Below, one piece after another: positions 8,738 to 17,923 of a stretch of 64,000 nt of DNA (its first letter is position 1; each line of letters opens with the position of its first letter). Origin of the DNA: an uncultured Mediterraneibacter sp. (GTDB taxonomy: Bacteria > Bacillota > Clostridia > Lachnospirales > Lachnospiraceae); the NCBI RefSeq assembly GCF_934309415.1, contig NZ_CAKRDI010000016.1, positions 10,921 to 74,920 of the forward strand, written 5' to 3'. Below the pieces are notes generated by a model that ran no database searches, was not told the DNA's origin, and worked only from the letters and a program-made list of their open reading frames with translations. The translations under genes were made by a program, and so were the position numbers.

Positions 8738-9367
8738 CTACTTTACTAACTTTTCAATCCTGTCTTTAAAAAACTGGATCATCGGACCATTACACAATGC
8801 ATTTACTACTGTTCCGACACCTACTACCGCCCAGATTCCATTTCCGGACATGACAGAAAGTGCAACTCCTATGAGAACTACTGTAATATCAGAAAGTACC
8901 CTCGCCCTGTGAAAAGGGATCTTCCCTTTTGTCACTTTTTCAATAATCACTGCTACGCTGTCATATGGCGCAATTCCGAGGTTGGCGATCATATACAGTG
9001 CAACACCGATCGACGCCAGAAACTGGGCAACAATCAAAGCCAGTATCCTGGAAGGCATAGCCATCTGAATTTTTGCCACATCCTGAACAAGCCAGCAGAC
9101 AAAATCTGCAATATAGCCGACAAATACCATATTTACGATCGTTCCAGCTCCAATACAATGCCTTGCCTGAAAAAAAACCAGTACCAGAATCAGTACATTT
9201 GCAATCAGCTGCCATGTTCCAAAACTCCAGCCTATATAACCACTGATGCCAAGATTCATTGCAGTAAATGGATCCACTCCAAAACCGGCCAGACGAAAGA
9301 AGGAAACGCAAAGACCTATAAACAGAATTCCTGTCAGCATAAAAATGTATTTTTTTATCTTACTCAT
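8738..9367 (-). CDS. YczE/YitT-like integral membrane protein
   Basis: 209 residues with about five to six hydrophobic segments. The motifs GFGVDPFTAMNLGIS and NLGIAPYDSV are characteristic of the YczE/YyaS group of membrane proteins, whose function is unknown. It starts three bases after the GH36 stop, so it is the last gene of the symporter-GH36 operon. It may help transport or sugar efflux, but nothing in the sequence shows this. Confidence 0.75.
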   Translation of the reverse strand: MSKIKKYIFMLTGILFIGLCVSFFRLAGFGVDPFTAMNLGISGYIGWSFGTWQLIANVLILVLVFFQARHCIGAGTIVNMVFVGYIADFVCWLVQDVAKIQMAMPSRILALIVAQFLASIGVALYMIANLGIAPYDSVAVIIEKVTKGKIPFHRARVLSDITVVLIGVALSVMSGNGIWAVVGVGTVVNALCNGPMIQFFKDRIEKLVK

Positions 9368-9370
9368 CTC

Positions 9371-11608
9371 TTACTGTCCGCCCTGTTTTTCTTTTAATAT
9401 ATAAATTCTGGATTCAAAATCTGTACACGGTTCTGCATCTCCCGGAACCTCTCCTGCTGTTACATCGGTTGTAATCAGCCCCAGATTCATCAGTTCATCT
9501 CCATAATTTTCTGTGTTTGCCAGTACATTTTCATACAGTTTTTCCGGATCCAGTCCCTGCAGTTTCACACGGCTGTATGGAAGATTTACACCATTCAAAA
9601 CTCTGTAGTATCCAACCAGCACTGTAGATTGATCCTCACTCACTACCATCCAGATTGTCTCATTTCCTTCAAACGGACTTTTCAGTCTGTAAAATGTTCC
9701 AAACTGAAGTAACTGGCGATATTCTTTCATAAACTGAATCTGCATCTTTACTTCTTCAATCTCTTCATTCGATAATTTGTTCAAATCCAGCTCATAGCCA
9801 AATGTACCGAAATAAGCAACATTTGCTCTTGTATGTAACGGAGTATTACGGAAGACCTGATGATTCGGTACAACTGACACATGACTTCCTATACTACTGA
9901 TTGGATAACACATGGACGTGCCATACTGTATTTTTAAACGTTCTACTGCATCAGAATCATCACTTGCCCATCCCTGCGGTGCATAATAGAGCATTCCCGG
10001 ATCAAATCGTCCACCGCCACTTGCACAGGATTCAAACAACACTTCCGGGAATTCTGCTGTTAACCGCTCATACAGGTCATATACTCCAAGTATGTAACGG
10101 TGGAAAATCTCTCCCTGCCTGTCTGCCGGATATGCCACACTGTAACATTCTGTAATGCTTCTGTTCATATCCCATTTGATATAAGAGATTTTTGCTTCTG
10201 AAAGTAACTTTGCAATCATTTCATAGATATGATCAACAATTTCTTTTCTTGAAAAATCCAGCACATACTGATATCGGCCGTGGGATGTATTTCTTCCCGG
10301 TGTCTGTAAGATCCAGTCTGGATGTTTTCTGTATAAATCAGAATCTTTATTGACCATTTCCGGTTCGATCCAGAGACCAAACTTAATACCAAGCTGTTCA
10401 ATACGCTCTGCAAGACCACTGATTCCATTTGGCAGCAGATCCGGGTTCGCAACCCAGTCTCCCAATCCTGCTCTGTCATTTCTTCTTGCTCCGAACCAGC
10501 CATCATCCAGAACAAATAATTCTACGCCACATTCCTTTGCCTTGCCGGCAATTTCTACAAGACGATCTTCTGTGAAATCAAAATAAGTCGCTTCCCAGTT
10601 ATTATTCAGGATTGGTCTGGTACGATCCCGCCAGTAGCCTCTTGCCAGACGCTTTGCATAAAGCTTGTGGAAAGTCTGACTCATTTCATTCAGTCCATTA
10701 TCTGAATACACTATCACAGCCTCTGGCGTCTGGAATGCTTCTCCAACTTCCAGTTTCCAGTCAAATCCTTCTGGATTGATTCCCGCTGTTACACGTGTCA
10801 CATCATGTGTATCCACTTCCGCCTGAATACGGAAATTGCCACTGTAGATCAAACTGAATCCGATTGCTTCTCCCATACCTTCATCTGTATGCCTTCTTTT
10901 CAGAACCATAAATGGATTATGTTCATGAGAAGAGTTTCCGCGCATACTGTCAATCGCAGTAATTCCCTGCTCCAGTGCTCTTTCTTTTACATAACGTTCT
11001 CTTGACCATGCACCTGACAGCTGCATCCACACATAATCCCGATCTGGCAGATCCAGACTCAGACTCATTGCATTTAACAGATGTACAGAAGTATTTCCTG
11101 TATTTGTCACGCGAACACTTCTTGCAATTGCACTGTATTCAGAGAAAACAGTATACAAAAGTTCCAGTTTCACTCCGGTCAGTGCATCTTTTAAATAAAT
11201 CTGCAGAGTCATCGCTTCCTCATCTGATTCTGTATATGTAGCCGGAAGTCCCTGTAATTTGGGTTTTCCTGATCTAATTTCATATCCTTCATATTTAAAT
11301 TCTGAAATCCGACTGCCGTTTTCCTGCAATATTTCTATTGCAGGATGGCGATAATCTGTTGTTCCATATACCGGGTATTCCTGACGGATATGTTCCAGTG
11401 AAAAACTTCTGTCCCCTTCAAAAACATAGGAAGTCATTGGACGTTCATTCTTTTCTACAAGATATGAAAAATCCGGTTTATCATGAATTTTCTTTCCGAA
11501 ATACAACTGTCCCATATGACCGTTTTCTAATACACACATGATATAACTTACTTTTTCGTTATATAAATGAAATGTTTTTGTTTCTTCGTGAAATACAATA
11601 TTTTTCAT
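9371..11608 (-). CDS. Alpha-galactosidase, GH36
   Basis: 745 residues, standard for the large bacterial GH36 enzymes (AgaA/RafA/MelA type). It has the N-terminal beta-supersandwich, then the barrel with NNNWEATYFDF, VLDDGWFGARRND, the nucleophile loop KWDMNR (Asp480) and the acid/base loop GWASDDSDAVER (Asp550/551). It hydrolyses alpha-1,6-linked galactose from melibiose, raffinose or stachyose inside the cell; no signal peptide is present. The ATG has AGAGGAG at five bases. It lies 15 bases behind a GPH symporter and three bases before a YczE-like gene, forming one operon. Confidence 0.93.
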   Translation of the reverse strand: MKNIVFHEETKTFHLYNEKVSYIMCVLENGHMGQLYFGKKIHDKPDFSYLVEKNERPMTSYVFEGDRSFSLEHIRQEYPVYGTTDYRHPAIEILQENGSRISEFKYEGYEIRSGKPKLQGLPATYTESDEEAMTLQIYLKDALTGVKLELLYTVFSEYSAIARSVRVTNTGNTSVHLLNAMSLSLDLPDRDYVWMQLSGAWSRERYVKERALEQGITAIDSMRGNSSHEHNPFMVLKRRHTDEGMGEAIGFSLIYSGNFRIQAEVDTHDVTRVTAGINPEGFDWKLEVGEAFQTPEAVIVYSDNGLNEMSQTFHKLYAKRLARGYWRDRTRPILNNNWEATYFDFTEDRLVEIAGKAKECGVELFVLDDGWFGARRNDRAGLGDWVANPDLLPNGISGLAERIEQLGIKFGLWIEPEMVNKDSDLYRKHPDWILQTPGRNTSHGRYQYVLDFSRKEIVDHIYEMIAKLLSEAKISYIKWDMNRSITECYSVAYPADRQGEIFHRYILGVYDLYERLTAEFPEVLFESCASGGGRFDPGMLYYAPQGWASDDSDAVERLKIQYGTSMCYPISSIGSHVSVVPNHQVFRNTPLHTRANVAYFGTFGYELDLNKLSNEEIEEVKMQIQFMKEYRQLLQFGTFYRLKSPFEGNETIWMVVSEDQSTVLVGYYRVLNGVNLPYSRVKLQGLDPEKLYENVLANTENYGDELMNLGLITTDVTAGEVPGDAEPCTDFESRIYILKEKQGGQ

Positions 11609-11623
11609 AAATACTCCTCTGAT

Positions 11624-13036
11624 TTATTTATTTTCTGCATGCATTTCGTTTACTTTTCTTGTAACCTCTTCCATCTTCTCGCCTTTCAGTTTATAACAGT
11701 TTTTGTAAATTCCAAAACTGATTACTGCGAGTATAATCGGAATTACAATCATAAGTACACGAATTCCTAAAATTGTGCCTGCACTCTGTGTTGCTGCTTT
11801 TGCATTATATCCGACAACCTGAAGACCAATTCCTGTTAATCCTCCTGCAGCTGCTGTTGCTGCTTTCATAAGAAATGTCTGTGTAGAACATGTTACACTT
11901 TCATTACGAACTCCAAATTTTACCTCTCCATAATCAATTACATCTGCCATACAGCAGGTTGTAACTCCCAGTGAAAGGCCTGAGCCAAAGAATAACAATG
12001 CACAGCAGAGTACTACTAATACTGCACTCTTCGGTGCAACATAGCCTGCAATTCCGAGAAGAATAAAACCTGCGATCGGAAGTCCACATGCAAATGCATA
12101 TACTCTTTCACGGCTGATCTTAGATGCAATTTTCGGGAAGAATACCAGTCCTGCCATCTCAGCAATAATTGCAAATCCAAAGATAGAATACAGATATTCA
12201 TCACCACATACACATTTGAAATAATATACTGCGAAGCTTTTTGCAATCTGTGTACAAAGATTAAATGTAAGTAACAGACCAATATAAGCAAGCAACTGAT
12301 CATTTTTCACAATTACTTTGAATGCCTGTTTTAAACTTGTCTTTTCAGCAGAAGCCCCTACTGTTGATTCTTCCTTTACATTAAATACAGTAATTCCAAT
12401 CGTTAAAATAAACACAATTGCAATGATTGCCGCAAATAACGTATATCCTGTTTCTGCATATAAATTGCTCTCTCCTGCAAGTTTATTCAGATGATTAATA
12501 ATATAAAGACCAAATGTCGCAACCGAAAATCCTGCCAGACTTGCAAAAAATCTTGGAATCACAGATACTTTTTCACGTTCATGCGGATCATTTGTCAGGT
12601 TCGGAAGCCATGACCAGTATGGGACATCCATGATTGTATAGGTCATTCCATATAAAATGTACATAACTGAAACGTAAATATAAAGTGATGTACCTTTTAA
12701 ATTGAAACTGTGGAACAGTAATACAAAAACAACTGAATTTACTAAAGTTCCAATTACAAGCCAGATACGGAACTTACCAAACCGGGTGTGTGTATTATCA
12801 ACGATCATTCCCATCATCGGATCATTGATTGCATCCCAGATTCTTGCTACAAAGAACAGTGCGCCGACAAAAGCAGGTGCTAAAAATAAGGTATCTGTAA
12901 AATATAACATTAAGAAAGCTCCAACCAGATTACAGATTGCATCTTTTCCAATTGCTCCGATACCAAAACAGAGTTTTTCTCTTGTAGAAGCATATTTATA
13001 TTGCGGATTCTGTGTTTGTTTTTTACTATTATTCAT
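11624..13036 (-). CDS. GPH-family (MelB-like) sugar:cation symporter
   Basis: 470 residues from the ATG at 13036, chosen because GGAGG precedes it; about 12 membrane helices. The MelB cation-site motif WDAINDPMMG and the loop DNTHTRFGKFR are present. The protein brings a glycoside in with Na+ or H+. The next gene is alpha-galactosidase, so alpha-galactosides are the likely cargo. Upstream lies an AraC gene on the same strand, separated by a hairpin region (13127-13196). Confidence 0.9.
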   Translation of the reverse strand: MNNSKKQTQNPQYKYASTREKLCFGIGAIGKDAICNLVGAFLMLYFTDTLFLAPAFVGALFFVARIWDAINDPMMGMIVDNTHTRFGKFRIWLVIGTLVNSVVFVLLFHSFNLKGTSLYIYVSVMYILYGMTYTIMDVPYWSWLPNLTNDPHEREKVSVIPRFFASLAGFSVATFGLYIINHLNKLAGESNLYAETGYTLFAAIIAIVFILTIGITVFNVKEESTVGASAEKTSLKQAFKVIVKNDQLLAYIGLLLTFNLCTQIAKSFAVYYFKCVCGDEYLYSIFGFAIIAEMAGLVFFPKIASKISRERVYAFACGLPIAGFILLGIAGYVAPKSAVLVVLCCALLFFGSGLSLGVTTCCMADVIDYGEVKFGVRNESVTCSTQTFLMKAATAAAGGLTGIGLQVVGYNAKAATQSAGTILGIRVLMIVIPIILAVISFGIYKNCYKLKGEKMEEVTRKVNEMHAENK

Positions 13037-13126
13037 ATTTTTCTCCTCCAGGCAGACAATTATATCTACTTTTTTAGTGAAGAATTTGTGCACTCATTCC
13101 TTTTCTCTAATCCAAGTATAAGGCAC

Positions 13127-13196
13127 AAAAAAAGAGAACTGTTATACCATTTTGTTAAGAATATCAGTCAAAATGTTAGGTAACAATTCTCTTTTA
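13127..13196 (-). terminator. Inverted repeat between AraC and symporter genes: terminator, possibly overlapping a promoter
   Basis: Arms AAAAGAGAA(C)TGTTA and TAACA(A)TTCTCTTTT flank about 35 bases. On the minus strand it follows the AraC stop (13204) and ends in TTTTTTT, as a terminator does. The loop also contains TTGACT and TATAAC in promoter order for the symporter gene, though at 19-base spacing, so the repeat could instead be an operator. Confidence 0.55.
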
Positions 13197-13203
13197 TAAA
13201 CAT

Positions 13204-14115
13204 TTATTCTATTTCCTTTAAATATTTTTTCCTCTGCCCCGCATACTCTGTAAGCTCTTTCTGTGCCGAAATAAGATGTGTTTTCGCATCCTTTCGATTC
13301 GTATTTCGATATACACTCGGTGTCATTCCAATCACCTGTTTAAATGCTTTTCCAAACGCAAGGGCATTACTGTATCCACAGTCCGTTGCGATCTCTTCCA
13401 TTGACAGTTCTGTAAGAACCAGTTGTTCTTTTCCTCTTGAAATCCGAAACTGAGTCAGAAATTCTTTAGGGGAAATTCCAAGACTGTTCTTAAATATCGT
13501 ATACAAGTAACTCCGATTTAACGCCAGGTACTCTGCGATATCGGAAATATTTATTTTCTGTGAATAATGGTTTTTGATGTAATTGATTGCTTCCTGTACA
13601 TGCATATCCTCTTTACTGTCATTCACATATTCATTTAATGTGACTCCCCGTGCAAGTACGGAAAAAAAATGATAGAGTTCTCCCTGCAGATAATACAGAT
13701 TTTCCGCTGTAGACTGCGTGTGTTTCAGCATGGAAAATACAATATTTTTCAGTTCTTCTCCATATTCACATTCACAGATTAACTGACTGCCGTTCAACCC
13801 CAGATCCTGTAAAAATCGCGGTGCATCCGTTCCTCCAAATCCCACCCACAAATAAGACCACGGTTCTTCTTTATCTGCCTGATAAAATGTAAGCGTATCC
13901 GGTTCAATCAGAAATACCTGCCCCTGCGAAACAGAATACCGGTTTTCACCGACCTGATAGATTCCCTTTCCCTTCGTTACATAATGGAGAATATAATTAG
14001 GGCGGGAAGCCGGTCCGTAACTATGGAGTGCTTCACACTCTGCGAACCCGCAGAAACATAAGTAAAACTCTTTAAATTTAGGTTTTAACAATTGTAATAC
14101 ATATGCATCTTCCAA
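13204..14115 (-). CDS. AraC family regulator, probable alpha-galactoside operon activator
   Basis: 303 residues from a TTG at 14115. AGGAGG sits nine bases before this TTG, while the upstream GTG at 14133 overlaps the AGGAGG and cannot use it. The N-terminal cupin (about 30-105, with YVTKGKGIYQVGENRYSVSQGQVFLIEP) is like MsmR/RafR sugar sensors; the C-terminal helix-turn-helix pair (about 185-282) contains ISDIAEYLALNRSYLYTIFK and CGYSNALAFGKAFKQVIGMTPSVYR. It lies directly upstream of the symporter-GH36 operon, its likely target. Confidence 0.87.
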   Translation of the reverse strand: MEDAYVLQLLKPKFKEFYLCFCGFAECEALHSYGPASRPNYILHYVTKGKGIYQVGENRYSVSQGQVFLIEPDTLTFYQADKEEPWSYLWVGFGGTDAPRFLQDLGLNGSQLICECEYGEELKNIVFSMLKHTQSTAENLYYLQGELYHFFSVLARGVTLNEYVNDSKEDMHVQEAINYIKNHYSQKINISDIAEYLALNRSYLYTIFKNSLGISPKEFLTQFRISRGKEQLVLTELSMEEIATDCGYSNALAFGKAFKQVIGMTPSVYRNTNRKDAKTHLISAQKELTEYAGQRKKYLKEIE

Positions 14116-14163
14116 ATAATTTTCCCTCCTCACAACTTTCGCAGCTCATAATGTTCTTTTTAA

Positions 14164-15075
14164 TTACAGTCTCATTTCCTTCATTCTTCTATAAAGTGTA
14201 GATTTTGACATGTCAGTTATTTTCAATACTTCCGCTAATGAAATCTCATTTTTTTGAAAACGTCCTATCTGCTCTTTTAAAAACTGTTCATCAAATTTCT
14301 TTCGCTTTCTTCCTTTATAAACACCTTTCTTCTTTGCCTGTTGGATTCCCTTTTGCTGCTGTTCTCTTCTCTGATATTCATCCATCTCATATAAATGTTC
14401 AAAAATCGGCATCCACGCCTGATAATCTTCCACGCACAAATGCAATTTTTCTTTTTTAGAAGTCAATTCAATTCCATAATGCATCATTCGATTAAGCCTT
14501 TTCACACATTCCTTTGAATTCTTTCCCAATACTGCGATATTTTCTATAACAAACTCATCGCCGTACTGGCCCTCTTCCAGCTTCTGTCGTAACATTGTGG
14601 AATTTTGAATCTCCTGTATTTTCATTTCATCTCTTGCACGTTCTACAATTAAATTATCTATCGCTGCACGTAAATCTGTACGAATAAGCCATTCCAGTCT
14701 GTCATAATAGTCCAATCCCACACTATCCAGCAGCTCCCATAAATCTTCTCTTGAAGATCCCGGGGTTCTCTCTGTAATAAAAACAGGAACATAATTAACA
14801 CGATAATAATGCTCTAATCTCAAACTCATATCAATCCCTGGGATTCCCTGAAATACTTTCGAAGAAAGCGTGTCAATAATCGGCCAGAATGGGCTTATAA
14901 TATATTGAAATTCTTCATTCTCAAATTGTTCATATGTGATTTTACCCACTTGTATTTTTTCATTTTCTTTTGTTACCGCTTTAATGATTCCACTGTTACG
15001 GTAAATAGGGGTATCTAAAATTGGCTTTGTATATTCATTTCTTGCAACCCAATCCGTTCGCACGTATGTCTTCAT
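14164..15075 (-). CDS. HTH-containing partner of HipA-like kinase (unknown N-terminal domain)
   Basis: 303 residues, starting 11 bases after the kinase stop. Residues 1-200 match no family I can name; they contain the run VPVFITERTPGSSREDLWELLDSVGLDYYDRLEWLIRT (about 96-133), which faintly recalls the small N-terminal subdomain of HipA. A charged Gln/Lys/Arg linker (about 236-260) leads to a C-terminal helix-turn-helix at 260-303 like that of serine resolvases (GRKRKKFDEQF..., ISLAEVLKITDMSKSTLYRRM). The resolvase catalytic domain is absent. The protein looks like a DNA-binding regulator or antitoxin of the kinase next to it. Fold and role are inference. Confidence 0.55.
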   Translation of the reverse strand: MKTYVRTDWVARNEYTKPILDTPIYRNSGIIKAVTKENEKIQVGKITYEQFENEEFQYIISPFWPIIDTLSSKVFQGIPGIDMSLRLEHYYRVNYVPVFITERTPGSSREDLWELLDSVGLDYYDRLEWLIRTDLRAAIDNLIVERARDEMKIQEIQNSTMLRQKLEEGQYGDEFVIENIAVLGKNSKECVKRLNRMMHYGIELTSKKEKLHLCVEDYQAWMPIFEHLYEMDEYQRREQQQKGIQQAKKKGVYKGRKRKKFDEQFLKEQIGRFQKNEISLAEVLKITDMSKSTLYRRMKEMRL

Positions 15076-15086
15076 TCTATCTCACC

Positions 15087-15944
15087 TCATATAAAATTTC
15101 CGGTTAACTTCTGATATGGTTCCTTTATCATCACTTCATATCTCAAATGCAACATTTTTTTATAAAATGTCTTTCGAATTAATGATATATTTTCTACTCC
15201 GTCTATTATTTTCTCCATCTCTTTCAGGTTAATCTTTGGTTTCATGCGAATCAGCGCCTCATTACATTCTTCATATTGCAGGCTGTCAATCAATTCATAA
15301 TAAGAACTCTTTTTTCCTTGCAGTAAAATCTGTGATGTAGGAAATGTATACACTCTTTTTAACATTTCTTCTTTCGAGTCCAATATTTCCTTCAATTTTT
15401 CATCTGTATTTAAGCGTGGAAACAAAGAAGAACCATTATCATATATCGGAGCCATTCGATATCGATTATCTTTTTTCAAAAATCCCCAGTTTGAACCATG
15501 TCTGTCAAAATTTCCAATCCAGGCATCAATTAAATACATATCCCAGAAATGATACACCGTTTCTTCCACATCCGTTAATTTCATATTCTCTTCCAGCATT
15601 CGCATAATATCATTATAAGTATATTGATATCGTGATCGACTCTGCTCCAATGTACTGTCCCCAACATCGTTGAATGGCACAAAGATTTCATTTTCACCAA
15701 TGAAATCTTTCATTACAACCACAGGGCTTCCATCACAGGTTCCCAAAAACGTCTGTTGAACTTCCATTCCAACCATCTGAAATAAATGAGAACCAATATA
15801 TTCTGATACATGGCTATACGTGAGTCCTTGTGGTGAATTTTTCGCATATTTTACAATGTAGGGAACTCCTTGAATTAAAATTCCTTTTTTTCGTTCTGCC
15901 CCTGTATAATAACGCCTACTTGACTGATATCTTGAATAATCCAT
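15087..15944 (-). CDS. HipA/CtkA-like serine/threonine kinase
   Basis: 285 residues from an ATG with AAGGG upstream. The kinase core of the HipA family is visible: a phosphate-binding Lys in PYIVKYAK (32/35), the SEYIGSHLF helix (48-55), the catalytic loop FDRHGSNW (Asp147, Asn152) and the metal-binding APIYDNGSS (Asp169). It lacks the roughly 100-residue N-terminal subdomain of full HipA, as do HipT and Helicobacter CtkA. Known relatives phosphorylate tRNA synthetases (HipA on GltX, HipT on TrpS) and arrest growth. It is the first gene of a two-gene operon with its own promoter, between sugar genes. Confidence 0.8.
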   Translation of the reverse strand: MDYSRYQSSRRYYTGAERKKGILIQGVPYIVKYAKNSPQGLTYSHVSEYIGSHLFQMVGMEVQQTFLGTCDGSPVVVMKDFIGENEIFVPFNDVGDSTLEQSRSRYQYTYNDIMRMLEENMKLTDVEETVYHFWDMYLIDAWIGNFDRHGSNWGFLKKDNRYRMAPIYDNGSSLFPRLNTDEKLKEILDSKEEMLKRVYTFPTSQILLQGKKSSYYELIDSLQYEECNEALIRMKPKINLKEMEKIIDGVENISLIRKTFYKKMLHLRYEVMIKEPYQKLTGNFI

Positions 15945-15977
15945 TTTATCACGCCCTTATGTCCATTTATTTTTTAT

Positions 15978-16006
15978 ATCGTATCATCTCTTTATTTTTG
16001 TGTCAA
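15978..16006 (-). promoter_or_regulatory. Sigma-70-type promoter of the HipA-like kinase operon
   Basis: TTGACA (16006-16001) and TACGAT (15983-15978) are separated by exactly 17 bases, 34 bases before the kinase ATG. It is a near-consensus promoter, so the pair is a self-contained transcription unit. Confidence 0.7.
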
Positions 16007-16117
16007 TAGAGTATATTTTATTTGTGATACTTAATCGATATGATGGTTACTGTTTTCCTTTTCACTTCTTTCTATCTTATTCCTGCCCTTTCTCATAACT
16101 TTAAATAAGTAAATGTC

Positions 16118-16162
16118 AAAACCGGACAGTTCAGGTCCATCCAACCCAATCTGTCCGGTTTT
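16118..16162. terminator. Bidirectional intrinsic terminator
   Basis: Perfect 12-bp arms AAAACCGGACAG / CTGTCCGGTTTT around a 21-base loop, with A- and T-rich edges. It lies 89 bases after the GPH symporter stop. Confidence 0.8.
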
Positions 16163-16250
16163 ACAAAACTATTTTTATTTTCTCTGAATTATGTTGAAGG
16201 AGTTTTCAATCTGATACATTATTTCACAAATGACTGTATACTACCTTCTC

Positions 16251-17627
16251 TTATTTATCATATGCATGTTTTCCTGCATCCAGGTCAGCTCTGATCTCTT
16301 CTACTTTCTTAGGTGTCAGTTTGTAGAAAAGTAACGGCACACAAGATAACAGGCCGATTACAAATGGAACCATGTTAACAACAATATTGATTCCCTGTTT
16401 TGCTGCTGCTGTCTGATCTGCACCTGCTACATAACCAGTTGCTGCAAGGAGAAGTACTCCTGCAGATCCACTGATTGCTGTGGAAAGTTTTACACCAAAG
16501 CTCAGCATGGAAGCTGCAATACCTTCCTGACGACGGCCAAGTTTCCAGTCACCATACTCGATTGCATCTGATACCATACCTGGGCAAACAGAAGCAGATG
16601 AGTTACACAGACCACAAAGGAATGATACACCAAGTAAGTATGGTTTATTATCTGTCGGGTTAATGAACATCAGTACGAATCCGATACACATAACCACATT
16701 AAGGAAAATAAGGTACCCCTTCTTTGTCATCAATTTTGTTCCCCATGGGATAAATAAAGTACCTACTAACTGAGCGATTGTCATTACTGTAAATACCATA
16801 GCGATTACTGTATAATCACCGACTACATAAATGATGTAGTATGTAAGCATTCCCATACGACCAGATACACAGATTGTACCTAATACTGTAGCAAGAACTA
16901 CCATTAACAGCTGGTCATTCTTTACAACTTCTTTCAGGCTTCCGAAGAAACCAAGTTTCTCCTGCTGTGGATTGGAATGTAACTGCTGTGCATAAGTCTC
17001 TTTACACCCTGCTCCACAGATCCAGAATACCGGAATCATGATTAAGGATAAGATGACTGTTGTTACGAAATATCCATGAGCATTTGCTACTTCTGCTCCA
17101 CTGAAGTGAAGGATCATCGGCATTGCACATGCTGAAAGAATAATACCTACTACAGAAGAACCAATTCCTCTTGCTGTAGCGAGATTCATACGAACCTGAG
17201 AATCAATAGCGATTACATTCTGTAATGCTTGATATGCGATAGAACAAGCTGTATATGCCATACCTGCGCCAACATATGTGATCAGACATAAAGCCACTTT
17301 TGCTGCTCCCTGTACCGGGAATACTGTAAATGTTAAAATATTAAATACTGCCAGAACCGGTGGTGCCATAAACAGATATGGTCTGAATTTACCCCATCTT
17401 GTGTTTGTTCTGTCTGCGATGTTTCCCATCATCGGGTCATTGATCGCATCCCAGATACGTGCGATCAGCATGATCATTGAAATAGCTCCTGCTGCAAGAC
17501 CTACAATGTCTGTGTAAAATAACATCAGGTAGTTATTAATCATGTACCAGCTCATCTGACAACCAACTTCACCTAAGCTGTAGCAAAACGCCAGCTTTGG
17601 ACTTGTTTTCTCTTTTACATTACTCAT
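16251..17627 (-). CDS. GPH-family sugar:cation symporter
   Basis: 458 residues with about 12 helices. The cation-site motif WDAINDPMMG and the RTNTRWGKFRPY loop mark it as a MelB/XylP-type symporter. AGAAGGG precedes the ATG. It lies downstream of the AraC-GH39 regulator gene and the GH106-like hydrolase, all on the same strand, and probably imports the oligosaccharide that this set degrades. A terminator follows at 16118-16162. Confidence 0.9.
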   Translation of the reverse strand: MSNVKEKTSPKLAFCYSLGEVGCQMSWYMINNYLMLFYTDIVGLAAGAISMIMLIARIWDAINDPMMGNIADRTNTRWGKFRPYLFMAPPVLAVFNILTFTVFPVQGAAKVALCLITYVGAGMAYTACSIAYQALQNVIAIDSQVRMNLATARGIGSSVVGIILSACAMPMILHFSGAEVANAHGYFVTTVILSLIMIPVFWICGAGCKETYAQQLHSNPQQEKLGFFGSLKEVVKNDQLLMVVLATVLGTICVSGRMGMLTYYIIYVVGDYTVIAMVFTVMTIAQLVGTLFIPWGTKLMTKKGYLIFLNVVMCIGFVLMFINPTDNKPYLLGVSFLCGLCNSSASVCPGMVSDAIEYGDWKLGRRQEGIAASMLSFGVKLSTAISGSAGVLLLAATGYVAGADQTAAAKQGINIVVNMVPFVIGLLSCVPLLFYKLTPKKVEEIRADLDAGKHAYDK

Positions 17628-17923
17628 AATTTGTTTCCCTTCTTTAACTCATTCCAGTCGGCCGAACTGATCTTCTTGTTGAGTTTATATTATCATTTGA
17701 GAAGGGTTGTAAACTATCTTAAAACTGCCCCGTTGTCTGATATATTTGTTCTTTTTTGTCCTGATTCTTGTTTTTTCTTTTTGACAACAATTATGCGTAT
17801 TGGATTTTTGTCCTCACTTATCAATATAAATTTATAAATTATGACATGTAACTTATAGAAACTTTACACCTGACTCATCACCAAAGTAATGAGAATACGG
17901 TATGCATTTATTCAAATATCTTC
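17628..17923. other. Control region upstream of the GPH symporter
   Basis: 296 bases, AT-rich, no gene. A GC-rich near-palindrome CAGTCGGCCGAACTG lies at 17655-17669, close to the symporter start. TTTACA and ATATAA-like boxes are present but no promoter is clear. Confidence 0.4.

Larger units (their letters stand above)
15945..16250. other. Intergenic region upstream of the HipA-like kinase
   Basis: 306 bases with no gene. It holds the kinase promoter (15978-16006) and, further right, the bidirectional terminator (16118-16162) that ends the GPH gene transcript. Confidence 0.7.
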
